Shown in pieces: positions 10,811-21,273 of a stretch of 64,000 bases of DNA (position 1 is its first letter; every line of letters starts with the position of its first letter). A program made the position numbers and the translations under genes. This DNA comes from Primula veris (lineage: Eukaryota > Streptophyta > Magnoliopsida > Ericales > Primulaceae), in assembly GCA_963682055.1 (NCBI GenBank), contig OY821747.1:22690126-22754125 (forward strand), written 5' to 3'. The notes under the pieces were generated by a model. It saw only the letters and a list, made by a program, of their open reading frames with translations, made no database searches and was not told where the DNA came from.

Positions 10811-13737
10811 TTTAAGATATGTTAGGGGCAGGTGTTAGATGTCCTGTCCAGCAGTCCAGGTATCGTTGATCCCGATATATTCAGTAAGGGTTCGATGGAT
10901 TTGGGATGAGAAGATCTGTTGTTCGCATGACCCGTGAGATTTGAAGATCACGAGAAGGGTTGAGATGGTTCATGTTGTTGTATATTTTGTTCAGAACTTG
11001 GGTTCTAGGCTTTTTATACTTGCTGATCCTTCTTGGCTATGAAATATGTATTCACATTGCAATACTATTATTGTGTTCATATTCCACATGATCTATTCAT
11101 ATTATGATGTTTGCAAGTGATGCCTATGATCGAAAGGGTGATTTATCTAAGAGACTAAGACTGCTTTTGACAATTTAAGTTCATTTTTCTAACGCATGCA
11201 TCCTTTGACATTTTAGATGTCTATTTATCTGTTTAGGTCCAGCAATTTGTGGTTAGGACTTTCAGACGAGAGTTTTTATGTCCTTAGCATGATTGTAACG
11301 CCTTTTAGTCTTTCAATCTAACCTTGTAACGTTGAGGTACAAATTTGTTGATTCTTAATTTGTTTTTGCTTTTATCAACGCAATAGTGATATCTGTTGAC
11401 CACGTCTGAGTTCTTTAACTGTGAACATAATTGACATGGGCACATTCTAGATTCTCTTAATTCTAGGGTGTTTGATGATTTGATCTACTGCAATTATTTG
11501 CGTAGAAAGATCTTTTGTTATCGACCTTGATGTATTGACTAAAAACGAAAACGAAAAGTTCATACTTTCAATATAAGATAAATAATTTGTAATTAGTTTT
11601 CACTATCTGATAAAAAAAAAAAAATGGTTGTCACATATATGAGGTTCCAAATTATATCAGATCCCGATTCAATTTTGTATTGGCTACCAAACTCTTGTAA
11701 AGTTGGGTGGAGGCACCTCATTACGCTTCAATCACTCTGTAGCTCCGCTCGGGTACAAGCTAGCTGTTGTTACCTAACTCGACAATATTATATTAGAGTT
11801 AAAAAACTAAAAATAACCGGTCATACTCAAGTCATGTTTGTTTGCTGGATAAGATAATGATATACTATTAGTAGTATAGTATAAATAATCCGATTATAGG
11901 TACTATTAATATTGCCTATGAGTTGGTATAACTAATACCCCTATTATACATGTAATAGTCAAATATCCCTTTTAATACAAATTGTCTTACAAACAAATTA
12001 TTAAGTGGGGTCATTTGATAACTAACTATATACCCCTCATAATAATGTAAACAAACATGGCTAAGTTCTTGCCCGAGAAATATAATATAGCTTTATAACT
12101 AACTCTATAAGTTTATTTTAATTTCAAACATTTATGTATTTATTCTAGCAGTTACTAACTAAAGTAACTTATTAGAATTAATGCTGCAATAAGTTAAGTT
12201 TATTTATTCTAAACCAATGTCATATAACAATTTTAACTTACAAGTATTTTTAAACTACTTAGTTTTAGAAAGAAAATATATAAGTAACTTTTTATTTAAG
12301 TTACTCTTTCAGTATGATTCGATATTCACAAAGTCCCATTTTTTTGTTAGTTTTCACTTATAATTAAGTTAATCTTTATTATAAGCGTTAACTGTAATTT
12401 ACTTGTTTCTCATGTTAATTCTATCTTAATTTATGGATTAGTTTTAAGTTATTTTTAAAAGTAACTTACTTTTAACTTGTAAGTTATTTTTATCATAATT
12501 AGTTAAGTTTGTATTAATCAATTTCAGCATTAGTTACTTGTTCTTATAAAACATTTTCTTGAGAATTTTAGAAGAAGTTAATTTCCTTATTTTTCCTTCA
12601 ATTCTGGAAAATGTTTTCCAAAAAAACAAATTTCCATATAAAGCAAACACACATAAAACTGTAGTTCTTATGGAAAAAAAAATTCCAGCCTGTATGTTCC
12701 TGTAAAACAAACATTAAGTTGTGATTTTTCTCAAGACATGTGATTTTTCTAAATCCACAAAACATTAATTTGTGTTGAAATAACAAAAAGCAAAAAGATA
12801 ATTGTTAAGAAAAACGTTGAAAGTTTGAACTTTTTGTAAAAAGATTGTTGGTAGGAAGTTGTAGATTTTGACGAGTGGGGTTAGGGAGGAGGTGTGTGTG
12901 ACTCCGTTAGGAGGATCTGCCACAATTCTGGTTGATAATTTTTAATGATAATTGCAATCCAACTAATGACCAGTTGGGTACACACCAATTCGGGAATAGT
13001 CACACCATCTTTCCTATCAGATCAACAAATCCTTGCAACTTTAATGCAGCAATTTGGTTACAAACTAATTAATGTTAGCTAGTTACATCGGTAATTGGGA
13101 CTCCAAGTAAAAAGTTGGCGTCTCCTCCCCTAATAAGACACATAAATTTAAAAAAAAATATAGATTTACCACTTATTTCTATTAGTTAATATAAAAAAAA
13201 AAAGGAATTTTCTATAATTAGCTCATAATAACTTATATTTCTCCTACATATTTTGATAAGTTCACATTTCTCATAAGTATTACTTTTTAATTATTTAGTT
13301 TATTTACTAAAAGATATTACAAACCAAAAAATAATAGACATATTTTATCTTTTTACAAACCTAAAAAAAATAGTTTTAAATTATAACAAAATAAATAAAA
13401 AAAACAAAAAAATTATAAAAAATATAAAAAAATCACAAAAATCACAAAAAATTATAAAAAAATCACAAAAATCACAAAAAATTATAAAAAATCAAAAAAT
13501 TCAAAAAAAAAAAATATATAAAAAATGAAAAATAAAATAAAAAAATTAAAAAAAAATGAAATAAAATGAAAAAAAAAAAATCACAAACTTTTTATAAAAT
13601 TACAAAAAAATATATAATTTTTTTTGTCAATATAACACTTTTTCCATCAAAAAGTGAATTTTTTTAATACAAAAAGTGCTTTTTTTTTATACAAAAAGTG
13701 GTTTTTACATAAAAATGTGCATTTTTTTTAATCTAAA

Positions 13738-14300
13738 TGAGCTGAAAGTGCATTTAGTTCAGTCGAAAGTACGTATAGTTTAGTCAAAAGCGTATATAGT
13801 TCAATAAAAGTGCATATAGTTAGTCAAAAGGGCATAAAATTGAGTCAAAATTGCATTCAATTGAGCTGAAAGTACATCTAGTTCCGTTGAAAGTGCATAC
13901 AATTCAGTCGAAAGTAAATATAGTTCAATAAAAGTGAGTATGTATATAGTTCAGCTGAAAGTGCATCTGGTTCAGCTGAAAGTACATCTGGTTCAGCTTA
14001 AAATGCATCTAATTTAGTCGAAAGTACATATAGTTAAGTCAAAATTGCATCTAGTTTAGTCGAAAATGAATATAGTATAGTCGAAAGTGCATATAGTTCA
14101 ATAAAAGTGCATACAGTTCTGTCAAAAATGCATCTCATTCAGCTAAAAGTGCATCTGGTTCAGCTAAAAGTGCATATGTTTCAGTTGAAAGTGCATATAG
14201 TTCAATAAAAATGCATATAGTTCTGTAAAAGGTGCATCTGGTTCAGCTAAAAGTTCATCTGATTCAGCTGAAAGTGCATATAGTTCAGCTGAAAGTTCAG
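13738..14300. repeat. Tandem array of ~22-bp units (AGTGCATMTAGTTCAGYYGAA)
   Basis: Roughly 25 diverged units follow one another without gaps, each with a variant of GTGCATATAGTTCAGTCGAAA. Many contain the palindrome TTCAGCTGAA. Alternating variants (TTCAGCTGAA, TTCAGTCGAA, TTCAATAAAA) suggest a higher-order repeat of several units. The array fills the space between the left foldback arm and the tRNA-like sequence. Units differ too much, and have no unique spacers, so this is not a CRISPR array. Confidence 0.85.
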
Positions 14301-14374
14301 TGGGTGGATTCGAACCACCAACCTTTTGAACATTGGTGTTGGGTGCAGGCACTCTTACCAATTTGAGCTTACGG
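14300..14374 (-). other. tRNA-like sequence with Pol III A and B boxes
   Basis: On the minus strand TAAGCTCAAATTGG (14371-14358) matches an A box, and GGTTCGAATCC (14316-14306) is a perfect B box, inside a good T-arm (GGTGG TTCGAAT CCACC). A D-arm (GCTC...GAG) can form. The middle does not give a clean 5-bp anticodon stem and no acceptor stem closes, so it is not a working tRNA gene by inspection. It is better read as a tRNA-derived or SINE-like Pol III promoter in the foldback element. The first TTTT on its transcribed strand is at about 14252-14249. Confidence 0.6.
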
Positions 14375-14879
14375 ATCTAAAATTAGTTTCTAAAAAGGCA
14401 ATTCAAACTTTAACAAGCATTGAAATGAGTCAAACGAGAGTTAAATACATAAAATTCATTTTTTGATAAAAAAAAATGTTTTTTTTATGAAAAAGTGTTT
14501 TTTTTTTATGAAAAAACGCTTTTTCGGTGTAAAAAGTGGTATATTGACATTTTTTTATGATATTTTATAATTTTTTTGTGATTTTTATAATTTTTGTGAT
14601 TTTTTATTTTTTATAATTTTTTTTGATTTTTTATAATTTTTTGTGATTTTTTTATAATTTTTTATGATTTTTTGTGATTTTTTATAATTTTTTATGATTT
14701 TTTTCATTAATGAGGGAGAGAGAGAGAGATATTTTATTTTATTTTATGAAATTAGATTTTTTTTAATTTATATAATATGAAAAAGTGATAATTAAGTGGA
14801 ATGCAAATTATAATAGTTATTTAGTGAGAATTAAAGTTCAAAAGTGGTATTTGAAAAGTATTAATTCTAAAAAAAATAC

Positions 14880-15180
14880 TATTCCGGTCCGGTTCGATTT
14901 TTGGCAAAACCGAAACCGAGCATATTTTTCAGTTCAGTTTTTTTCGGTTTCGGTCTTTTTATTTTTTGGACCGAACCGGACCGGTTTTTTCGGTCCAGTT
15001 TCGGTTTTTTTCGGTTTTATTTTTTATTTTTCGGTCTTTTTCGGGTTTTTTCAGTTTTTTTCGGTCTTACTGAAAACTGAAACCGACCCGCAATTTTTTC
15101 GGTTTTTCGGTTTCGGTCTTTTTCGGGTTTTTTCGGTTCGGTTATCGGTTGGTTCGGTTCATTTTTTCCGGTTTTTCACC
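14880..15180. repeat. Low-complexity CGGTTTT / CCGAAAC repeat tract
   Basis: About 300 bp consist of variations on TTTCGGTTTCGGT, TTCGGTCTTTTTCGG and CCGAACCGGACCGG. The open frame across it (14785-15189) translates to Phe/Gly/Val repeats only because the DNA is repetitive. CGG-rich tracts of this kind are common in plant genomes. Confidence 0.75.
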
Positions 15181-15231
15181 CGGCCCTAGTCAACAATGGT
15201 GTTGTAGTGGGTTTATCTCTAAAGATATTAT

Positions 15232-15836
15232 CAGTGCCGGTCCAGTATTTTCGAATGTCTAAGCCTTAATTTTTTTTCATTGCTCGATAAAAACAAATCA
15301 AAATAACAACAAAATGATATTTGTAACTAAAGATATTCGAACTCATGATCTCTTAGGTAACTAGTAAACTATTTTACCATTTGAGCTATTATAATACATA
15401 ACATATTGTAAACAAATTGATGTTTAATATTTTTATTTTAAGTATTATCAATTATATTAAAAATATAATCGGATGTTGCCCGTAATTTTTTTCCGAATAA
15501 ATTGCACAAGTCCCAAGTCTTACTCGACTTGGATCTGGGTCACCCCTGGATATTATGGTCACTACGAGGACTTTAAAACTAAATTTAACAAATCAAACAA
15601 AATAAGAATAATTATTGACAAAATTAAATCTCCATAAAAAAGAAGAAAAACAAAAGAAACTTTTCCTTAGTTTTAATTTAGTTGTATATAATAAATTAAA
15701 GTTTAATGTTTTGTTCATATATTGGATATTGATAATTTATATGTCCATTTTTCGATTTTCGTAAGTAATCAAAAATTAAAAAGGTCTTGATTTTTTTAAT
15801 ATGTTTTGAGGCTCTAAAATAGTGAGGACGGCACTG
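15232..15836. mobile_element. hAT-like non-autonomous element
   Basis: It begins CAGTGCCGGTCCAGT and ends GAGGACGGCACTG, whose complement is CAGTGCCGTCCTC. These are imperfect terminal inverted repeats of hAT style. The flanking 8-bp sequences do not match (GATATTAT, AGATCCGT), so the target duplication has decayed or the boundary is slightly off. No transposase is encoded. A tRNA-like stretch lies inside at 15332-15390. Confidence 0.55.
15332..15390 (-). other. Degenerate tRNA-like sequence inside the hAT-like element
   Basis: The minus strand reads TAGCTCAAATGGT (A-box like, 15388-15376) and GAGTTCGAATA (B-box like, 15344-15334) with about 30 bp between. It is shorter than a tRNA and has mismatched stems, so it is a remnant, not a functional tRNA gene. 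Confidence 0.45.
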
Positions 15837-15844
15837 AGATCCGT

Positions 15845-16470
15845 TTATGATGTAGGAGAAACCTCATGTGAATCATAGTTCTTAATGAATTTAATGTGGC
15901 AGTCCATGAAAATTGGTTAGCAAAGTAGCAATGGCACACTCACAATAAAAATAACTATAAAAAAAATTATTGATATTAGTTGCATAGTTTACATCCATAA
16001 ACAATTAGTTCATCGACTTATCATAAACAAAATACAGGCTATAAGGGACTGCAGCACCTCCATAGTAACGATCCAAAATATTTTTATGTATTTTACTAAA
16101 AAAATTGATGATTATATGTATATTTTTAACACACCCCATGATAAAATATATATATATATATATATAAACATGTCACCCATAATCAAGTTCTAGTTCCGTT
16201 ATCGTTCATTATAACCATCTTTTCACGTATCTAACACTATAAAATAATATTGATTTTATGAGAGTGAAATCCGGTCATAAAGTTCTCACAAAATGACTTT
16301 TCTGTCACAAACCTATCACAAATTCAATTTTCTATTACAAAACCGGTAACTAATAAACTCGTCATAAAAAAAACGGTCACAATTCCCATAGATATTTGTA
16401 CATTTATTTATTTATAATGTAAAAAAATAAATATATGTCAAAAACCAAGTGTAATATATAACCGTCATCG
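15845..16470 (+). repeat. Dispersed repeat, copy B, with insertions
   Basis: It is related in order and content to 10538-10810. Extra sequence at about 16020-16195 and 16235-16430 interrupts the match, including a (TA)n tract near 16146-16166 and a stretch rich in ...GGTCATAAA and CACAAA motifs. Confidence 0.5.
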
Positions 16471-16600
16471 CTCATTAATACATGTTAGGTGCAAGCCTTC
16501 CAAACGAATGATTAAGGAAAATGTTACACATTTATTCATCGCTCATTAATGCATGCAAGCCTTTCAAACGAATGATTAAGGAAAATGTTACACATTTATT
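16466..16600 (+). repeat. Tandem duplication of a ~70-bp unit
   Basis: Two adjacent units (16466-16536 and 16537-16600) share CATCGCTCATTAAT, CAAACGAATGATTAAGG and GTTACACATTTATT. The second lacks a few bases after GCATG. Confidence 0.85.
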
Positions 16601-16829
16601 CTTCAAGGAACATATCATTGATATAGTCTTCTGCACGACAAATGTAAAACTTATGAAGTTTTTTTCTCTCCGGTAAGTAACAGTAAACAGTTATGAAGTT
16701 AGTATCGAAGCTTACGAGTTACGATACAAAAATACAGCGAAACCAAATATAATAGAATGATTTTGTGAAAGAGGTAAGGGGAAACCATTAATGTTCTTTT
16801 GTATTGAGTTGTAAATTTCAAGTAGTTAT

Positions 16830-18519
16830 TGTAACATTCCGTATTTTTATAAATGGTTTTATTTATGATTTAATTTATCCAAAAACGTTTTATATAAAAT
16901 TTTACCAAAAATCGGTCACTCGACTAATTTTTAGACAAAAACCGAAAAAAATTATTTTAAAAAAAAAAACCTGTTACTAATTTTACTAATAAAAATGACC
17001 CAATAGATTTGTTTCTAAAAATTTGTTATTTTTGAGTAGTAAAACTATATTTTTGGATTAAGAGTTAGCTTTTAAAACTTTGGGGACCAAATAGTTCGCT
17101 TCCACAAACTATCTAAAAACACCTCAAATCAGCCCACTTTTAATTCATTAAATCAAAAACCAGCCAAATACAAGAGAGAAAAGGAGAGAAAAAGAAGAAG
17201 AAGAAGAAAAAGAAACCACCATTAGCGGATTCTTACCGGAAGCATCTCCTCTACGCTCTAAGGTAACGGGGGTTATCCATTGCGACTAGACGAGAGTGTA
17301 TGTTAGGATTAGGTCTTACGGTTATTTTAAATTGGTGATTTTTGCCTTTTATCTTAAATATGTTCTTAATTTGTTAATTGAGTTTATTTGTTGTATGTTT
17401 TATTCACTTATTTGAATGGGAAAAATTGATGAGTTAATTATATTAATTTCGGATTAATGAGATTATGGATGGGTTTGCATGTTTTATGCGTTGATTATTG
17501 TGATTATATAATTATTGATGAAATTGGATAAATTTATGTTGAATAATGGTGAATTGTAGTTTATGGATACAAGGTGTTTGTTAAAATGCCTGAAAGTGAT
17601 TTTATGTTGTTATAGCGTTTGGCTAGTTGTGAATTTAGTACATGTGGTTATGTGTTATGTTGTATTACGTTAAGTGACGTATGAGATGGTGTTATTTGAA
17701 TAGTATAATATTATTGGCCGAGGCTTTAATATTTATACGTATGAGATTGTGTTAATTGGATGATTTATTATTATTGGCCGAGGCCTTGTGATTTAGCTGT
17801 AGTGGCAATGGTCTCTGTCTCTCCCTAATTCCGGAAACAGAAGACGGCCGAAGGGATGGGGAATGACTCGTCTTACGGACTGGGACGAGTGGCGTGAGAG
17901 GTCCAAGTGCGCACTATAAATCTATTTTTATGTTACAATAGTCTCTGTCTCTCCCTAATTCTGGGGACAGAAGACGGTCGAAGTGATAGGGAATGACCTA
18001 CCTTACGGACTGGGGTAGGTGGCGTGAGAGGTTCATGTATGCTGTTGATGTGTATTTAATTTATTTAATTTATCGTAGTTGTAAAATGTCATTATCTTTT
18101 TTCTTATACGTCGATTATCGTAGTTGTAGAATTTGTGAGCTCTTGCATTTATGGGATGGAGTGACGGTGTTTGTGGTGCCGTCCCGTCTAGTTATGCGCG
18201 TGGGACTCACCGTTACAATTTTGTATTTCAAGTACAACTTAGGTTGAGGCGTATGGTTAAGAGCTTTAGCAAGGCATCACTTGGGTTTGGGTTTTGCTTT
18301 CTTTTTACTTAGATTGTTTTTGAGGTTGTAGCCTACGGGCAAATTCATTCGTTCGTTATTTTTAGCTTTTATAAATCCTGTCTTGTAGCCACGTTTGGCA
18401 AACAGTTTATTTTATTCATTTAATTGTTCCATTAGCTTGTAAATGTTTTCTTTTAAAATTTCAAATTTGTACCAACAGGTTGTTTTCCCTTTTGTTTAAA
18501 AAGGTCACGCCTCGATGTC
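16830..18519 (+). repeat. 5' LTR of the gypsy-type element, lacking its last ~28 bp
   Basis: It aligns with the right LTR until CTCGATGTC, then diverges, so the terminal bases including the CA end are missing, along with any primer binding site. It contains a GA-rich stretch (17175-17215) and two tandem ~130-bp units (about 17803-17938 and 17939-18040), each with a hairpin around the loop TTACGGACTGG. Confidence 0.85.
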
Positions 18520-21273
18520 ATGATAGTTGCAATTGTTGTTCGAATTTCTATTAACTATTTGTTTGTTCGGATTGCATGATACTTTAAATAAAAACATAGT
18601 GAATATCGTGATTGGGTTTGTGATATCAATAAAGGTTATGTTCCTGATTTTTTTTAAAAAAACTAGTGAGTACTTCCACTCTGTTATATCATAAGTGAAT
18701 CTGAATTATTAATGGTGGATCTTTTGCTGGGCAATCTAGTACAATTTATGCCCCTTATAAAGGGTAAGGATATCAAAAGGATTATTATGGCCGTTATTAT
18801 GAAGCTTAATTGGATAACATTTTCTTGGTGGCGTGTGTTGTGGGTAACAAATTAGAAGTGTCTATTTAGTTTTCAAGAGATTCATGTTTGAGCATATGCA
18901 AAAGTTTATGTCCAGGTTTGGGAAAGATTTTTTTTTTTTACTACTTGGTGAACTATGAAAGAAAGGTGGTAAAAAGAAAGGTCATGGGAGAATTTATACA
19001 TACAAAAGGAATTGGAAGAGTGTAACTCGAGTTTGCTGAGAATCTGAGATGTAATTCAAGTAGATGCTAGCCTTGTGTGATTAGCTCACGTCTTGTTCTA
19101 ATAGAATAATTGGTTAAGTCCTTGCGTGATGATGGTTCTCAATGATGAGTAGGTATAATTTTAGGTAGTTATAGAGAAAAATTGCTTCTTTTATTTGATT
19201 GGATAGTTTATAATGATATTGAAACTGATTAAATGGTATTTAGGCATTAGATTAAAGGATGTATTCATTGAATTACGTAGAAAATATAAACCCTGGTCTG
19301 TTTATAGTTGTTGTTTGTATTTGTAGGGACATGTTAGGAATAAGACGTTTAAGCATAGAAGGAATTGGTTACCCGATGTTTCTGATTGGATGTTAACTAG
19401 GGAGAAACTTGTTTTCATTTTACAGCTATATTGAGAAATCGAAAACTGGAAGTTGGATTTGTTTTACAAGTTATAAGGTTGGGGGTACATGAGTTTTCTA
19501 CCATTGGTTAGAACATAAAGGATGCCGATTAATTGAAGTTTTATATTCTGGTTATATGTAATTTTGCGAGTTAGTCGAAACCTTGTTTGATATAGTTTTG
19601 TTACTTTTGTATACTTTAGTAGAGACCGTGTAGCTGGGCAGTTGTATATGACCAGAAAATATTAAGGCATACGTGTATCAGTTGTCGGGCAAATTAGTAC
19701 AGTTATTAAAGTCGGTTAAAATGGTCAGGATTGTCATCTGGATTGTTATACTAATACCCATTTTATAATTATTATTATTTTTGTGTTAATGTCTTACTGT
19801 GAGTGGTTCTAAGCTACAGACAGATTATCTGAGTTCTTGACAAGTCCTTTTTCATCATATGTAGTGTGTGTTGAGTATTTGGGAAGATTGTTGACGCTTG
19901 GTGAAACCCTGAAAGAAAACCGAAAAAGGAAAAAATGTTTGTATCCGTACTTCCTTTAGTAAAACCGAGTGTTTTAGGATGTAGCTGATTAAAATACAAG
20001 TCTGATGATATTAGAAACAGAGTACAATGTTAGCACCACGATTATTATTATTTTATCAGAGTGTGCAGCGGAAGCACGGGAAATAGAAATAGATGTTAAG
20101 GTAAAGGTAAAGGAGTCATTTCGTTTTATTGATGGAACTTTCGCGATTCGGAGATAGTGTGAAAACTAAGATCTACTATTTTTTTTTTTAAATTCACTTG
20201 TTGGGTAAATAGGAATTATTACACTAGGGAAAAATAAAGAGTGGAGGTTAGCAGGTAACTTACTGTGGCGATAAATTCAAGGGACGAAACCTTATCAGGG
20301 GAAGAATGCGACACCCATAGTTGTTGATACCTCGGTCATGAATTTATTTATTTGTTTGTTTTTATTTTAATTTTTTTAATTTTTTTTTCTCTTCGCACAA
20401 CACTGATATTTATTGTTAATCAACATTTTTGAGTAAATGTTTCACACATTTTAAGGAGTGGCATCTTTATCGAGATAGGGTGATAACAGAGTTTGAGTTA
20501 TATAAGGAGCTGTTATCTAAAGACATTTTTGCATCTGGTATATATTCACCGAGATTTGAACTAATGTTAAGTTTCGGGACGAAACTTCTTTAAGTGGGAA
20601 AGAGTGTGAAATCCCGTATTTTAATTCTATTTTATATTTGCTATTAGTGTTATAATATGATCTTCTTGGGACTATTTTTGATATTATGGATAGATAGCGA
20701 GATCGTTTGGTAATTGGCAATAAGTTAGGATTCATGTATTAAGATTATGTTATGCTATGGTAGTTAATTAAATGAGAAGACAGAGAGTTTTGTAACAGAT
20801 GAGTTATTAGGACGCATAATTGGGACTTAAAGAGTTGGTCCTTTCATTTTTTTTTTTACATGCTTATATATTCTCTGTATAAAATGTGTTCACCATAAAA
20901 TCAGCACCATACCTCTGTGTGTGTATATACATAAAAAGGCCGAATTTTGAGTTTTGTAGACGTTGTGAATTTGTTGAGGTAGAAGCATGTCATCTTAGTT
21001 GTTGAGCTAGAAGCATTTTATCTATGTTACATTATTGTCTTTTATTTTATTAGTTATTGTTTTACATTATCGAGATAATTACGTATCTTTCGCTTACTTG
21101 AGTTATGGATGGAAGAGTGGTATGAGTTGTGTACCCTGAGTATTTTATTTCTTAGATGATGACACGTATTATACGTTTAAATTTTATGGCCTTATTTATA
21201 AAAGTGTATAATTTCTGGGTATAGTTGTTTAGAGAGGAAATTTCGGGACGAAATTCTTTTAAGGAGGGTTAGT
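18520..21273 (+). other. Interior of the gypsy-type element, no coding region recognised
   Basis: About 2.75 kb without a long open frame or recognisable reverse transcriptase or integrase motif. It contains further polypurine-like signals: GGGACGAAACCTT at 20281, and TTTCGGGACGAAACTTC at 20572 followed by TGTGAAATCCCGTATTTT at 20605. The latter resembles the start of a related LTR, so the interior probably includes ends of other gypsy elements joined by nesting or recombination. Confidence 0.6.

Larger units (their letters stand above)
6708..13140. other. AT-rich intergenic stretch without a recognisable gene
   Basis: I find no exon-like run with family resemblance on either strand. The short open frames are AT-rich and lack recognisable motifs. 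It contains a decayed Stowaway-like stretch (9295-9425) and a block at 10538-10810 related to 15845-16470. A 23-bp segment recurs in tandem at about 9952-10040 (TTGGATGTAGTTTAATATCACC). Confidence 0.5.
13380..14760. mobile_element. Large foldback-type element with A/T-rich inverted arms
   Basis: The left arm (about 13380-13735) is A-rich with repeated ATCACAAAAA and TTATAAAAA units. Its inner part reads TGTCAATATAACACTTTTT and ACAAAAAGTG. The right arm (about 14455-14760) is the near complement: T-rich with TTTTTGTGATTTTT units, and AAAAAGTGGTATATTGACA. Between the arms lie a ~22-bp tandem array, a tRNA-like sequence and about 80 bp of other sequence. Exact outer ends and target duplications are not resolved. 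No transposase is present, so it would be non-autonomous. The arms could also partly reflect independent low-complexity growth, but the matched inner 60-80 bp argues for a true inverted repeat. Confidence 0.6.

Noticed and set aside
11624..11857. 77-codon open frame in the AT-rich region
   Set aside because: No motif, splice context or recognisable family. Expected by chance in a stretch this long.
13738..14300. Spaced repeat-like array resembling CRISPR or a satellite block
   Set aside because: The units abut directly and vary gradually. The block is short and enclosed by inverted arms, so it is part of an element rather than a centromeric satellite or CRISPR.
14300..14374. Functional tRNA gene
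   Set aside because: The A and B boxes are good, but no proper anticodon stem or acceptor stem forms, and it sits in repeat DNA.
14785..15189. 134-codon open frame rich in Phe and Gly
   Set aside because: It is a translation of CGGTTTT-type low-complexity DNA with no protein-family features.
17993..18247. 84-codon frame in the 5' LTR
   Set aside because: It is LTR sequence containing the tandem hairpin units, and the corresponding region of the 3' LTR does not keep it as an open frame.
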